Positions 35,078 through 44,060 of a DNA stretch of 64,000 bases are shown one piece after another; position 1 is the first letter of the stretch; the number at the start of each line of letters is the position of its first letter. The stretch is taken from positions 2,704,001-2,768,000 of the forward strand of contig NZ_CP150239.1 in NCBI RefSeq assembly GCF_037975215.1. The letters are read 5' to 3'. Source of the stretch: Solibacillus sp. FSL R5-0449 (GTDB lineage: Bacteria > Bacillota > Bacilli > Bacillales_A > Planococcaceae). The position numbers and the translations under genes were made by a program. Under the pieces are notes generated by a model that saw only the letters and a list, made by a program, of their open reading frames with translations, was not told where the DNA came from and made no database searches.

Positions 35078-36634
35078 TCACTTCCTTTGTAAAATAATTA
35101 AAAAGCAGGCCCCGCCTAAATCGCTTTCTTCTATCAACAGGGAACCTCCGACTTTTTCAAGTGCCTGTTCACTAATTGCCAGGCCGTAACCCCGATCATA
35201 CCCATCCTTTGTTGTATACCCGAGGGTAAATATATGATTTGCCGTTTCTTCATCGATTCCTGGTCCATTGTCATGCACTTCAATGATCAGTTCATGGCGG
35301 TATTGATGAATAAACAGCTTAATTTGCTTGTCTTGTGTATTTGTTTGATCCAATGCATCCATCGCATTTTGCAGGACATTCCCTAATGCGGTCAGCAGTG
35401 CATCCACTTCTTCATCATTATAATCGATTAAGACGTCCTCTGTTTCAATCATAATCGTAATGCCGCGCTCTTTCGCTTCGGATATTTTCCCTTCGAGTAA
35501 CGCCTGCAGCAATATTGAAGGCTGTGTGGCCAGTGCCTGCTGCTGTTTTGATGAATCTTGCTGCTCCTGCCTAATGAAAGCAATGGCCTCATCAATATGG
35601 GATTGCTTTAACAAGCCTAGAATCACGTGCAATTTATTGGCAAACTCATGTGTTTTTGCCCGCTGCATCCGTGCCTGCTGCTTCACCAGTGTCAGCTCAT
35701 TAATCACCGTTTCGTACTCAAGCTTAGCCCGTAAAATATATAAATAACCGAGCTGCTTCTCGAGCTTCAAAGGTGTTTTGGAAATAATCATTTCCTGCTG
35801 CTGTAACGGAATTTCCAGTGCCTGGATGACCTCTTCTTTAAAGAGCCGTTCCGGTAACAGCTTATGTAATGAGATACCTTCTGCCAGTGGTGAAAGGAGT
35901 TCGTTTGCACGTGAATTGGAGATTACCACTTCATTATTCAATGTCGTCAAGATGACCCCATCTGTCGTTTCCTCGAGGATTGTATGATACGCCGAATAAA
36001 GTTTGGCGATTTGTGCCGGCTGCATACCGAGCAGCTGATCTTTTACATAAAGCGATAACAGCACCGCACAGACAATCCCGAAAACCGCGAGCAGGAGCGT
36101 GATTTGAAGCCAGCCGAAAAAGGCGGTATCAATTGTTCTTTGTATATCTTTTGTTAAAAATCCGACCGAAACTACCCCGACTACATTGCCGTCAACGAGG
36201 ACCGGAACTTTCCCGCGGATCGATTCCCCAAGTGAACCGGTCGTAACAGAAACAATGGACTCTTTGTTTATAAGCGCCGAATCATTATCCCCGCCGACCA
36301 TCGACAGACCAATCTTTTCAGGGTTCGGATGGGTGTAGCGAATCCCTTGCTCATTCCCTATGACGATGAAACTCGCACCGGTCTGCTTTCGTATATCCTC
36401 TGCAATCGGCTGAAGGATAGAAGACGGATCTTCCGTAGAAAAGGCAGCAACGACATCCGGCCGCTCAGCAATCAAGTATGCGCTCGTTAACGCCTTTTCT
36501 CCCATCTCCTCCAGTACCGATTCATCCAAATAATGATTGATCAACAACAAAAACAGCACACAAATCGTAAATACGATCCCGCTGATTGTTATAAGAAGAC
36601 GGAAAGTAAGTGATTGTTTTAGGCGGGTTAGCAT
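35078..36634 (-). CDS. citS: CitS/DcuS-like sensor histidine kinase
   Basis: 518 residues. Membrane segment 1 at ~12-33, an extracytoplasmic PDC/sCache sensor domain (about 35-170; GIRYTHPNPEKIG, GKVPVLVDGNVVGVVSVGFL), membrane segment 2 at ~175-195, a cytoplasmic PAS domain (~210-300) and a kinase domain. The phospho-acceptor His is in RAKTHEFANKLHVI; the N box NVLQNAMDAL, G1 DNGPGIDEE and G2 GYGLAI are intact. This is the CitA/DcuS family that senses external citrate or C4-dicarboxylates. Ribosome site AGGAGG. Operon with citT. Confidence 0.9.
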   Translation of the reverse strand: MLTRLKQSLTFRLLITISGIVFTICVLFLLLINHYLDESVLEEMGEKALTSAYLIAERPDVVAAFSTEDPSSILQPIAEDIRKQTGASFIVIGNEQGIRYTHPNPEKIGLSMVGGDNDSALINKESIVSVTTGSLGESIRGKVPVLVDGNVVGVVSVGFLTKDIQRTIDTAFFGWLQITLLLAVFGIVCAVLLSLYVKDQLLGMQPAQIAKLYSAYHTILEETTDGVILTTLNNEVVISNSRANELLSPLAEGISLHKLLPERLFKEEVIQALEIPLQQQEMIISKTPLKLEKQLGYLYILRAKLEYETVINELTLVKQQARMQRAKTHEFANKLHVILGLLKQSHIDEAIAFIRQEQQDSSKQQQALATQPSILLQALLEGKISEAKERGITIMIETEDVLIDYNDEEVDALLTALGNVLQNAMDALDQTNTQDKQIKLFIHQYRHELIIEVHDNGPGIDEETANHIFTLGYTTKDGYDRGYGLAISEQALEKVGGSLLIEESDLGGACFLIILQRK

Positions 36635-36830
36635 CGGAGGACCTCCTTTTGGATGTGGTTTTTTATTAGTTTAACATGGGAGTTTGGCGGAGAGCTTTGA
36701 AAATTAAAGGTTTTTCAATCCAATCTTAAGCCTCCCCATCTAAATTTCAAAACATCCCCCACAATTTCCCCGAAAACAAGTACCATTTTTCAATTGTTTC
36801 ATATGATTTATATGAAAGGGGGAGAAGGTT

Positions 36831-37133
36831 ATCGTCTATACGGAAACGATTGATCTTCAAGGTCATTTATTTACTGCAGTAACGGTTAATTTGCCTAAAA
36901 CAACATTGCTGACTATTTCGAATGAGCGTGGGTATATTATGTGTGGTGCACTCGATGTCGGACTGTTGAATGAAAAATTGGCTGATCGGAAAATCATTGC
37001 CGGGCGTGCAGTTGGGGTTCGAACGATCGATGACTTACTTAAAGCTCCACTGGAATCCATCACATACGAGGCAAGAGCATGCGGCATTGAAGAAGGTATG
37101 ATTGGTGAAGAGGCATTACTTAAAATGATTTAG
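36831..37133 (+). CDS. YunC-like DUF1805 protein, probable ATC start
   Basis: 100 residues. LPKTTLLTISNERGYIMCGALDVGLLNEKLADRKIIAGRAVGVRT in sequence is the DUF1805/YunC family core (quoted in parts: ERGYIMCGALDVGLLNE). Function unknown; the structure of relatives is a small cytosolic alpha/beta fold. The frame has no ATG, GTG or TTG before a TTG at 36891, which would remove the first 20 conserved residues. A GGGGGAG at 36818-36824 lies 6 bases before an ATC at 36831, giving the right family length, so AUC is the likely start. Confidence 0.8.
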   Translation: MVYTETIDLQGHLFTAVTVNLPKTTLLTISNERGYIMCGALDVGLLNEKLADRKIIAGRAVGVRTIDDLLKAPLESITYEARACGIEEGMIGEEALLKMI

Positions 37134-37169
37134 TTCCATATGTGAGTTTCAATTAAGGAGCTCCATGCA

Positions 37170-37204
37170 AAAAACCGCTCTTTCAATTTCTTGAAAAAGC
37201 GGTC
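37170..37204. terminator. Terminator between DUF1805 gene and the next gene
   Basis: ACCGCT...AGCGGT with inner TTTCA/TTGAAA pairing lies between convergent genes. Confidence 0.78.
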
Positions 37205-37235
37205 TATATTTTTATTGTCCATACTTAGGTACAAA

Positions 37236-37547
37236 TTAAATGGCTTTATTGTAATAAGACGCTTTGGAACCTTTACTTCTTTTCACGGCTAGAAGCTCTT
37301 CCAATTTCTGAATATATTCACGATCTGCTGATATTCTTGTAAGGCTTGTTAATAAATATGGTCTTAACCCGGAATTAATTTTTTGGCATCGCGCAAGATT
37401 GATCAAATACTTGGCCATCTTAAATGACTTCAAGTGCGTATGTCCATTTTTAAATTCCTTCTTCGTATTGACGACCATATACTCCTGCTTTCGCCCTTTA
37501 TAAAAAGGAATAATAATAAACTCATCTTTTTTAAAAATTTGATTCAT
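37236..37547 (-). CDS. Hypothetical protein, 103 residues
   Basis: Basic protein rich in Lys and Tyr (FKKDEFIIIPFYKGRKQEYMVV, FKNGHTHLKSFKMAKYLINLA). The opening looks like a short beta-rich domain followed by helices. No family recognised. AAGGA lies 10 bases before the ATG, a somewhat long spacing. It is alone in its transcript; the 560 bp beyond its start hold no gene. Confidence 0.6.
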   Translation of the reverse strand: MNQIFKKDEFIIIPFYKGRKQEYMVVNTKKEFKNGHTHLKSFKMAKYLINLARCQKINSGLRPYLLTSLTRISADREYIQKLEELLAVKRSKGSKASYYNKAI

Positions 37548-38030
37548 ATTATCTTCATCCTTTTCTCGAATATATTCAAAAACGACCTTTCACATACGGA
37601 GAAATAGTGATCACCCCGTTCCCTTTAATGCCCCTCCCGCCTCTCCTCTTTATTGGTCTTACCCTTCCTTACCCTATTTACCGGTTACTTTATTCCAAGA
37701 CCGATTAAATAAGCACTTTTTTAGCGATTATTAACAGTTCGGAGATGTTTTTACATTTAGTTAATATAGGATATTACAGAGTAAAGGGTTTTGACAGGAC
37801 AATCGCTTGAATTTAACTGAATTTTCTGTAAAATTAAATCAGCTTCATTCACTGCCTGTAATGTTTTCGTTGCACATTACATTTACGCGTTGTGTTCAGG
37901 GCTTTTCTTTATCATTACTGTCCTTACCAGAAGAAACGATAAAGTTCCGCTTATTGGTATTTTACTGGTAAATCAAATGGAATAGACTGAAAAAATATAC
38001 TTATTTTATGGCAGAACCTTATTCATAGAA
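37548..38030. other. Intergenic stretch without a gene
   Basis: About 480 bp with frequent stops in all frames. A C-rich tract at 37620-37650 and several AT-rich palindromes are present but no ribosome site with a usable frame, no riboswitch core and no tandem repeat were found. Confidence 0.5.
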
Positions 38031-38034
38031 AAAA

Positions 38035-38069
38035 GCTACATCAAAAGTAGTTGTTACTTTTAATGTAGC
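38035..38069 (-). terminator. Terminator after cobT
   Basis: GCTACATTAAAAGTA and TACTTTTGATGTAGC pair around five bases on the minus strand, followed by six T. Confidence 0.9.
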
Positions 38070-38114
38070 CCGATTCTTAAAAATTATTTTATAAATTTAC
38101 TTTATAAATCCTTT

Positions 38115-39173
38115 CTATTTAGCTATTAAAAGTGCCGCTGCTTCTTCCAACGTGACCATATTCGTAATCATCGAACAAGCCGCGTCAAGAATCGGAAATG
38201 CCAGTGCAGCACCTGAGCCTTCACCAAGTCGCATATTCATATGCAACATCGGTTCCAGTCCTAAAAGCTCGGCCGCAATTTTTGCACCTGGCTCTTCCGA
38301 TAAATGCGAAGGAATCAAATACGCTTTTACATTTGGATTCAGTTTATAGGCGATCAATGCCGAAACGGTTGAAATATACCCATCGACTACGACCGGCACA
38401 CGGTTTGCGGCAGCTGCCAGGAAGATTCCCGCCATCCCGCAGATTTCCAGTCCCCCTACTTTTGCTACAACATCAATCGGATCCTCCGCATTCGGCTCAT
38501 TCATCGCAATCGCTTTTCGAATAACTTCGGCTTTATACTCGATACCGCCAGTTCCAACACCAGCTCCGAAGCCTGTTACCTCCAGCGGGTCACAGCCATG
38601 TAGTACCGAAAGTACCGCAGCGCTCGGCGTCGTATTGCCGATACCCATTTCACCGGTACCGATGAGATTGACCCCGCTTTGAATAGCTTCTGTCGCGACT
38701 TCAATTCCGACTTCAATTGCCCGAATCGCTTCTTCACGCGTCATTGCAGGACCTTTTGCCATATTGTCTGTTCCGTATTTCACCTTTTTAATGATGACTC
38801 CCGCGTCTTGAGGCAAGTCTTCTTTTACCCCGATATCTACCGGGATTACTTTCGCGTTCGTTATTTTCGCAATCGTACACATCCCTGTCGTCCCTTTCGG
38901 AAAGGATAGTGTTTGGAATACCGTTGTACTTTGCGGATTTGGTGTTACCCCTTCCTCATATACACCATGGTCTGCTGCCATGACGATCATCGCTTTGTTA
39001 TCAATTTTCGGCGCAAGTTCACCGGTAATTGTAGCGATTTGCATTGCTAATGATTCAAGCTTTCCTAAACTTTGAGGCGGCTTCGCTAAAGAGTCTAGGT
39101 ACTTGCGTGCTTTGTCTTCCATTTCTCGGTCGATTTCTTGAATTTGTTCAATTGTTTGCTGTAGTAATTTCAT
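38115..39173 (-). CDS. cobT: Nicotinate-nucleotide-dimethylbenzimidazole phosphoribosyltransferase CobT
   Basis: 352 residues, the CobT length. LAKPPQSLGKLESLA, VMAADHGVYEEGVTPNPQ, GEMGIGNTTPSAAVLSVL and the C-terminal NMRLGEGSGAALAFPIL with the catalytic Glu identify it. It makes alpha-ribazole phosphate for the lower ligand of cobalamin. Ribosome site GGGGGA. A cobalamin riboswitch reading toward it lies about 1 kb upstream, but an IS200-type element sits between them. Confidence 0.95.
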   Translation of the reverse strand: MKLLQQTIEQIQEIDREMEDKARKYLDSLAKPPQSLGKLESLAMQIATITGELAPKIDNKAMIVMAADHGVYEEGVTPNPQSTTVFQTLSFPKGTTGMCTIAKITNAKVIPVDIGVKEDLPQDAGVIIKKVKYGTDNMAKGPAMTREEAIRAIEVGIEVATEAIQSGVNLIGTGEMGIGNTTPSAAVLSVLHGCDPLEVTGFGAGVGTGGIEYKAEVIRKAIAMNEPNAEDPIDVVAKVGGLEICGMAGIFLAAAANRVPVVVDGYISTVSALIAYKLNPNVKAYLIPSHLSEEPGAKIAAELLGLEPMLHMNMRLGEGSGAALAFPILDAACSMITNMVTLEEAAALLIAK

Positions 39174-39216
39174 GTTTCGTTTCCCCCATTAATATGAATT
39201 TTGACAATAAATAAAA

Positions 39217-39238
39217 ACCACCAGTTGAACTGGTGGTT
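39217..39238 (-). terminator. IS200 right-end hairpin / terminator before cobT
   Basis: AACCACCAG pairs with CTGGTGGTT around a 4-base loop and is followed by TTTATTT on the minus strand, 45 bp upstream of the cobT start. It can act as an intrinsic terminator for leftward transcripts as well as a transposase recognition hairpin. Confidence 0.7.
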
Positions 39239-39339
39239 TTCTCTGCGCGTGAAACGCTGGGTTACTGGCCCACGTCTAAAGACGCTCTGAAAGGTCTGCC
39301 AACCGCACTACGTTTCCGACTACCGCTAAAGCGGTGTAC

Positions 39340-39813
39340 TTATTTTTTTCTTCGATTTAGTTCTTCTCCTGTGAATGGGTCAATGAATTCTTTCATCGTC
39401 ATTTGATCCTCTAGGAGATCTTCCTGCAATTGATTTTTTATATATTCCTGAATGACTTTTCGGTTTCGCCCTACTGTATCCACATAATATCCTCGACACC
39501 AAAATTTTCGGTTGCCATATTTATATTTCAAATTTGCATGCCGATCGAATATCATCAAACTGCTTTTCCCTTTAAGATAACCCACAAACGCAGATACACT
39601 AAGCTTCGGTGGGATACTGACTAACATATGTATATGATCAGGACACGCTGTGGCTTCAATAATCTCTACGCCTTTTCTTTCACACAGTTGACGTAGTATT
39701 TTACCGATATCTGCTTTTATTTTCCCATAGATCATTCTTCTTCTGTATTTTGGCGCAAACACAATGTGATACTTACAATTCCATGTTGTATGTGCTAAAC
39801 TTTTATTATCCAA
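39340..39813 (-). CDS. tnpA: IS200/IS605 family transposase TnpA
   Basis: 157-residue Y1 transposase. The HUH metal motif is in CPDHIHMLVSIP and the catalytic Tyr in RGYYVDTVGRN with the helix RKVIQEYIKNQ. The N terminus HTTWNCKYHIVFAPKYRR is typical. It cuts and joins single-stranded DNA. Start TTG at 39813 after GAAAGGAG. It appears full length, so the element may still be active. No TnpB gene accompanies it. Confidence 0.93.
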   Translation of the reverse strand: MDNKSLAHTTWNCKYHIVFAPKYRRRMIYGKIKADIGKILRQLCERKGVEIIEATACPDHIHMLVSIPPKLSVSAFVGYLKGKSSLMIFDRHANLKYKYGNRKFWCRGYYVDTVGRNRKVIQEYIKNQLQEDLLEDQMTMKEFIDPFTGEELNRRKK

Positions 39814-39940
39814 TATTGGAACTCCTTTCGTACGTAATCGGTTGACCAGACCTGATTTTATTGTACGACTGGAGTATTTTTTTTGTCCATAGCTAAAAGC
39901 TTTTTAGAACCCCCCGCATAGCAGGGGGTTTTCGTTTTCA

Positions 39941-39982
39941 TAAAAATAGCCTGCAGTTTATTCGATAACAAATAAACTACAG
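39941..39982 (-). terminator. Cobalamin-riboswitch terminator
   Basis: On the minus strand CTGTAGTTTATT and AATAAACTGCAG pair around eight bases, followed by GCTATTTTT. It lies just downstream of the aptamer and just upstream of the IS200 left end. Confidence 0.85.
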
Positions 39983-40014
39983 ACATATCCAGTGTCTATA
40001 AACAGTAAGCGTAT

Positions 40015-40180
40015 TAGGCAGGTCTCCTGGCTCAGATTCACAGTTCCATAGCCCCTTCCCAGATTGACATCCAGTGGGTTTTGCTATGAAACTCCTCCAT
40101 ACAGTGTTGGGATTACGCTAAAGCTTTTCACTTTATTCCCTATTCTCCCGTAACGGGCACCTAATGCTTGATGAATTTAA
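40015..40180 (-). ncRNA. Cobalamin riboswitch
   Basis: Read on the minus strand: AGGTGCCCGTTACGGGAG, then GAATAGGGAA, the central CACTGTATGGAGG-type region, and the closing GAGCCAGGAGACCTGCC, which is the hallmark 3' end of B12 riboswitches. It directs leftward transcription toward cobT and has its own terminator. Confidence 0.93.
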
Positions 40181-40225
40181 CATTACTTTACTTTGAACCT
40201 ATTTTTTCGTCAAGGGGTCTTTCAT

Positions 40226-41149
40226 TCAGCTTTTAAACGTCTCCCCAATCGCCAACGTTTTCAGCTCCACATTTTTCAATTCCGCCTGCTGCCAATGTAC
40301 ATGCAGCCGGTCAATCGCTTCTTTCGGTGTATCATCTGCGAGCATGTACGCACCGTAATGCATCGGGATAAACACTTTTGCCCCGACATCACAGAATGCC
40401 TGGATCGCTTCTTCAGGTGTCACATGAGAGGCATGCATAAACCATTCCGGCTCATAGGCACCTATCGGCATTAAAGCTGTATGAATATTGAAGCGTTCGC
40501 CGATTTCTTGGAACCCTCTAAAATAGCCGCTGTCTCCGGCGTAATAAATACTTTGCGTATCCGATTCCTTTTGCAGCACAAAGCCGCCCCAATGCGATGT
40601 GTTCGTATCCCAAAGCATACGCCTTGTCCAGTGCTGGGCAGGAACGAAATGAATTTCAAGCGTGTTCGCTTCATGCTTGTCATACCATGAAAGCTCTTTA
40701 AAGTTGTGCAGTCTATGACGCTTCATCAAATAACCGAGTCCTTCCGGAATGAGGAATAATACATTGGGGTTTCGTTTTTTCAGCTTTTTTAACGTCGGAA
40801 GGTGCAGGTGATCGTAATGCGCATGCGATATGAGGATGAGATCAATATCCGGTAACTCCTCTAACCGCAGTCCCGGTTCGGTCAACCGTTTCGCTACACC
40901 CATCCAATTTGCCCAAACTGGGTCCGTTAACATATTGAGCCCTTCTTTTTGAATCAGAAAAGTCGAGTGGCCAATCCATGTAATCGACTGCTCGGTACGA
41001 TTACTTTGCAAAAACGCAATTTTCTTTTTTTCACATTGCGGCACTTCGTAATCGACGACTTTCTTTTGCTTTGATCGCTGCCATTTCAGGACATCTTTAA
41101 ATGTCCCGAGTGAAGTAACTTCGTCTAAATTTGAAAAACGTTGTCTCAT
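40226..41149 (-). CDS. Metallo-beta-lactamase-fold hydrolase (UlaG/NAPE-PLD-like)
   Basis: 307 residues. Metal motif SHAHYDHLHL (H-x-H-x-D-H), then PAQHW, Asp in YYAGDSGYF and His in PMHYG complete a two-metal site. The WIGHSTFLIQ strand before the motif is typical of the YtnP/UlaG/NAPE-PLD group. The N-terminal 60 residues form a helical extension (KDVLKWQRSKQKK). Substrate unknown; phosphodiester or lactone hydrolysis is usual. AGGAGAG ribosome site. Followed on the same strand from upstream by three small membrane protein genes. Confidence 0.88.
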   Translation of the reverse strand: MRQRFSNLDEVTSLGTFKDVLKWQRSKQKKVVDYEVPQCEKKKIAFLQSNRTEQSITWIGHSTFLIQKEGLNMLTDPVWANWMGVAKRLTEPGLRLEELPDIDLILISHAHYDHLHLPTLKKLKKRNPNVLFLIPEGLGYLMKRHRLHNFKELSWYDKHEANTLEIHFVPAQHWTRRMLWDTNTSHWGGFVLQKESDTQSIYYAGDSGYFRGFQEIGERFNIHTALMPIGAYEPEWFMHASHVTPEEAIQAFCDVGAKVFIPMHYGAYMLADDTPKEAIDRLHVHWQQAELKNVELKTLAIGETFKS

Positions 41150-41161
41150 CGCATCACTCTC

Positions 41162-41503
41162 CTATTTATAAAGGCTTAAATTCCTACGCTGATTCACCAG
41201 CTCCGGTTTCATGACTATCCTTGCAAAAAAGTAAACTAGAAAACTCAACCAAGTCCCCTGTACAGTCAAGCTGTTTGATACCGGGATAGATGAGGAGATA
41301 ACACTCAAGATATTTAATGTGTAAAATACTAAAATTCCAAGCAACGCTATAGTCATCACGATATTTTTTCTAGCCATTTGTTTCCGCAACGCACTGCCCA
41401 CGCCGCTAAAGCTTTGCTTAGTCTCTTTAACTTGTTTAATTAAAGCATAAATTAACACTGCAATAATCATCCCAACTACTGCAAACCCAATCATTTCATC
41501 CAA
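41162..41503 (-). CDS. Small membrane protein, 113 residues
   Basis: TTG start after CGGGGA. Hydrophobic segments at about residues 4-22, 48-68 and 78-96; a Lys/Arg-rich stretch (KQVKETKQSF, LRKQMARKN) between the first two. No family recognised. It sits 12 bp before the MBL-fold hydrolase gene and 20 bp after another small membrane protein gene, so all appear to be one transcript. Confidence 0.7.
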   Translation of the reverse strand: MDEMIGFAVVGMIIAVLIYALIKQVKETKQSFSGVGSALRKQMARKNIVMTIALLGILVFYTLNILSVISSSIPVSNSLTVQGTWLSFLVYFFARIVMKPELVNQRRNLSLYK

Positions 41504-41522
41504 TTTAATTTTCCCCGTTTCA

Positions 41523-41831
41523 CTAATTCTCCAAATAAAACGCCTTTATTTTCTTCGGCACGAATTTACTCATAATGATTCCTGCCAAAGCCAAGCCAAT
41601 CAAAATCACTCCAATTTCCAAAAGGCTTTTTAACCATGTGATTTCAATCTTATCCGTTATATTGGAGCCACCTATAATGATGAATACAGCTCCAGCCCAG
41701 GCCGTTAAAAAACTGACGCCAAATTGAAGCCATTCCTTCTTTGAAAGCTGTTTAAAAACCGCTCTATGCTTATAAAATTTCCGTATCGCAAAGATTAATA
41801 ATAACCCTGTTAGAATATATCCAATCATCAT
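41523..41831 (-). CDS. Small membrane protein, 102 residues
   Basis: Three hydrophobic segments (about 1-16, 36-54 and 65-88). The basic loop FYKHRAVFKQLSKKEW follows the first. AGGGGGG ribosome site. Unrecognised family; the layout resembles small immunity-like proteins but nothing confirms it. Middle gene of three tightly spaced membrane protein genes. Confidence 0.7.
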   Translation of the reverse strand: MMIGYILTGLLLIFAIRKFYKHRAVFKQLSKKEWLQFGVSFLTAWAGAVFIIIGGSNITDKIEITWLKSLLEIGVILIGLALAGIIMSKFVPKKIKAFYLEN

Positions 41832-41852
41832 AATCCCCCTGCTTTACATTGT

Positions 41853-42083
41853 TTATGTATGACGCTCCAACGCATCTTTATCTTTAAATAATTTAATTGT
41901 CGCCCATAACGAGACGATGAACAGAAACAAAAATATGAAAAAAGAACTTCCCGCAAGACATTTCGCAACGATTGACGGCTGATGAATCAATAGCTGTACA
42001 TTTTTAATCAAAAATCCAATAAACACGGTTTGAGCAAGAATTAAGCTAATACTAATAGAAGTCGTCTTTGAATTCTGTGTCAT
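41853..42083 (-). CDS. Small membrane protein, 76 residues
   Basis: Two hydrophobic segments (about 11-32 and 43-64) with a short polar start and a charged tail (KLFKDKDALERHT). AGAGGAG ribosome site. Probably the first gene of the run that continues with two more small membrane proteins and the MBL-fold hydrolase. No family recognised. Confidence 0.68.
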   Translation of the reverse strand: MTQNSKTTSISISLILAQTVFIGFLIKNVQLLIHQPSIVAKCLAGSSFFIFLFLFIVSLWATIKLFKDKDALERHT

Positions 42084-42186
42084 AATCGCTCTCCTCTTTT
42101 AGTGATTATTTCACTATCCTAACATATTCTCCCAACTCAAGGTAGTAAGGAATCCTACTTATAAACATTGCCCTGCCTTCACTAAA

Positions 42187-42222
42187 TAAAAAAACCGGCA
42201 CGAATTTCTCCATGCTGGTTTT
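42187..42222 (-). terminator. Terminator after the diguanylate cyclase gene
   Basis: AAACCAGCA and TGCCGGTTT pair around 13 bases on the minus strand, followed by seven T. Confidence 0.85.
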
Positions 42223-42228
42223 CCGCTA

Positions 42229-43803
42229 TCAACTAATTACACGATCACTTGCCGCATATACTTTCACGCGGTTACGTCCTTGTTCTTTCGCCGCATATAA
42301 AGCGGTATCTGCTTTATGCAGCAGCTGGTACAGTGTTTCCTCTGTCCAGTCCACTACTTCGGCGACACCAATACTTAACGTAGCCGTCAGACTGCCTGCT
42401 TCGGTCATAAGCGGTGTCTGCTCCACGGCAGTTCGAAGCTGGTTGGCTAGTATATCACCTTCCGCTTCAGTGAATCCCTTCAGCGCAATGACGAATTCCT
42501 CCCCGCCGTACCGCGCGAAGAAATGGCTTTCCAAAAGTCGTGTTTGGCAAGCATTTACGACGTGCACGAGCAACTGGTCGCCAATATGATGCCCGTACGT
42601 ATCATTCACTCGTTTAAAGTGATCGATATCCATTAATAGAGCCGTAAAAGGTAAACCTGTTTCCTTCGCTTCCTGAAAATCCCGCTCACTTTGCTGTAAA
42701 AATGCGCGGCGATTGTAAATCTTTGTAAGCTCATCATAATACGCCTGCTGCTCCAGTTTTTCCTGCAATCTTTTAATCTCCGTAATGTCCGTAAAAACCA
42801 GCAACAGACCTTTACTGTTTCTCGCCTGTTCCAATGAAGTAATACGAACTTGATAAACCCGGTCCGCATGTTCGGAACAGAGCTTTACTTCTTGAACGTC
42901 CGAAAGTTCGGTCGTTAATTTGAATGGCAGTTCCTCTCCTGTCTGTTCATTCCAAAACTTCACGAAGTTTTGACCGAACATCGATTTGTTCAGATTCGGC
43001 AGCATTGCTTTCGATGCCTGATTGAATTCGATAAGTCGGTAGGATGCATCCAACACAATGGCCCCGTCCGTAATACTATTGTAGATCGTATCTTTCGCAA
43101 TCGGCATAATCCGGAACAGCCGTGATGTGCTGATCGCCCACAAGTATAATAATGAAGAAACCCATAAAATCATCGGTACCGGATCCACCCCAGCAGGAGT
43201 CAATCCGTTCAAATAAAGAAACGCCGTCACTATCGGAACAAGCTGGCCGAACATTAACGCGATCAATTGCGGACGGTATACCTTCGCCGTTTCCTTCCAC
43301 TGGGAAATCAACAGCAAGAAGGCGATAAACATACTGGCAAAAGTGTAGACACCGTGTACCATATACCAAAGGCCAATCTCCTGATAAACGAATGGCGCCC
43401 CTAAATTCGGATCCAGTTCAAATACTCGATAATGAAGATGATGCCAATGATTTGTCGCTACCATGAAAATCGTAATAAACGGAATAAGAAGGATGAACAT
43501 GCTTCTTCTGACCGTCAGCTTAAAGCCTAAATAGCTCATGACATAAAGTAACCCCAATGTGGCAGATGTAGGCATTCCGATGTAGAGAATGGTATTCCAG
43601 AAGCTGATCTGTTCGAGCGTCGTCGATATTAAAGTCATAGCCGTTGCAAAACAGTAGATGCTGATGGCTGCAGTATAGAAAATAAAATAATTTGCGATAT
43701 TCGTATATTTATGACGTTTGCTAAAGGCATAGAGACATAAGTACAAATTCAGTACTCCCGACGTACAAACAAGCGTTATATACATGGTCAATTGCGAACC
43801 CAT
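42229..43803 (-). CDS. Diguanylate cyclase with 7TM sensor and PAS domain
   Basis: 524 residues. Residues 1-220: seven hydrophobic segments of the histidine-kinase N-terminal 7TM type. Residues ~225-335: PAS domain (DGAIVLDASYRLIEFNQAS). Short coiled coil (RLQEKLEQQAYYDELTKI), then a GGDEF domain with MDIDHFKRVNDTYGHHIGD and an intact GGEEF active site. It should make cyclic di-GMP in response to a membrane signal. The inhibitory I-site R-x-x-D is replaced by LESH, so product inhibition is probably absent. Single-gene transcript. Confidence 0.92.
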   Translation of the reverse strand: MGSQLTMYITLVCTSGVLNLYLCLYAFSKRHKYTNIANYFIFYTAAISIYCFATAMTLISTTLEQISFWNTILYIGMPTSATLGLLYVMSYLGFKLTVRRSMFILLIPFITIFMVATNHWHHLHYRVFELDPNLGAPFVYQEIGLWYMVHGVYTFASMFIAFLLLISQWKETAKVYRPQLIALMFGQLVPIVTAFLYLNGLTPAGVDPVPMILWVSSLLYLWAISTSRLFRIMPIAKDTIYNSITDGAIVLDASYRLIEFNQASKAMLPNLNKSMFGQNFVKFWNEQTGEELPFKLTTELSDVQEVKLCSEHADRVYQVRITSLEQARNSKGLLLVFTDITEIKRLQEKLEQQAYYDELTKIYNRRAFLQQSERDFQEAKETGLPFTALLMDIDHFKRVNDTYGHHIGDQLLVHVVNACQTRLLESHFFARYGGEEFVIALKGFTEAEGDILANQLRTAVEQTPLMTEAGSLTATLSIGVAEVVDWTEETLYQLLHKADTALYAAKEQGRNRVKVYAASDRVIS

Positions 43804-44060
43804 TATTGGTTTACCCTCTCTTAATTAACACTTTTTTCTTATAATGTAGCACATTCTAAAAAAGAAATGGATATTTTATTCAAATAATAAGTATTAATAC
43901 GTGAATGAAATGAAAGGAATTTTATCATTTTACGTATAAAAAGTATCATAAACCTATGATAATAAACCTTATCCCTTTACTTCTCTTCTTATATCATCCA
44001 GAATTACTAGTTAATAGAATGAAAATATTTTTTTCGAAATAGAAGAAGGGAGTGTTGTTC

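Larger units (their letters stand above)
39213..39935 (-). mobile_element. IS200-type insertion sequence
   Basis: About 720 bp, the usual size of IS200 elements. It holds one TnpA gene and subterminal hairpins at both ends: AACCCCCTGCTATGCGGGGGG near 39908-39930 at the 5' end and AACCACCAGTTCAACTGGTGGTT at 39217-39238 at the 3' end (both on the minus strand). IS200/IS605 transposases recognise such imperfect palindromes and make no target duplication, so exact ends are estimated. Confidence 0.8.

Noticed and set aside
36812-36853. ATG at 36812 as the start of the DUF1805 gene
   Set aside because: It is in another frame and stops after 13 codons; the DUF1805 frame needs the ATC at 36831.
37548-38030. 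Minus-strand peptide frame near 37575-37631 with a G-rich upstream site and an ATT
   Set aside because: It is only 17 codons after the ATT and no family or neighbour supports it, so I did not add it to the ATT-start set.
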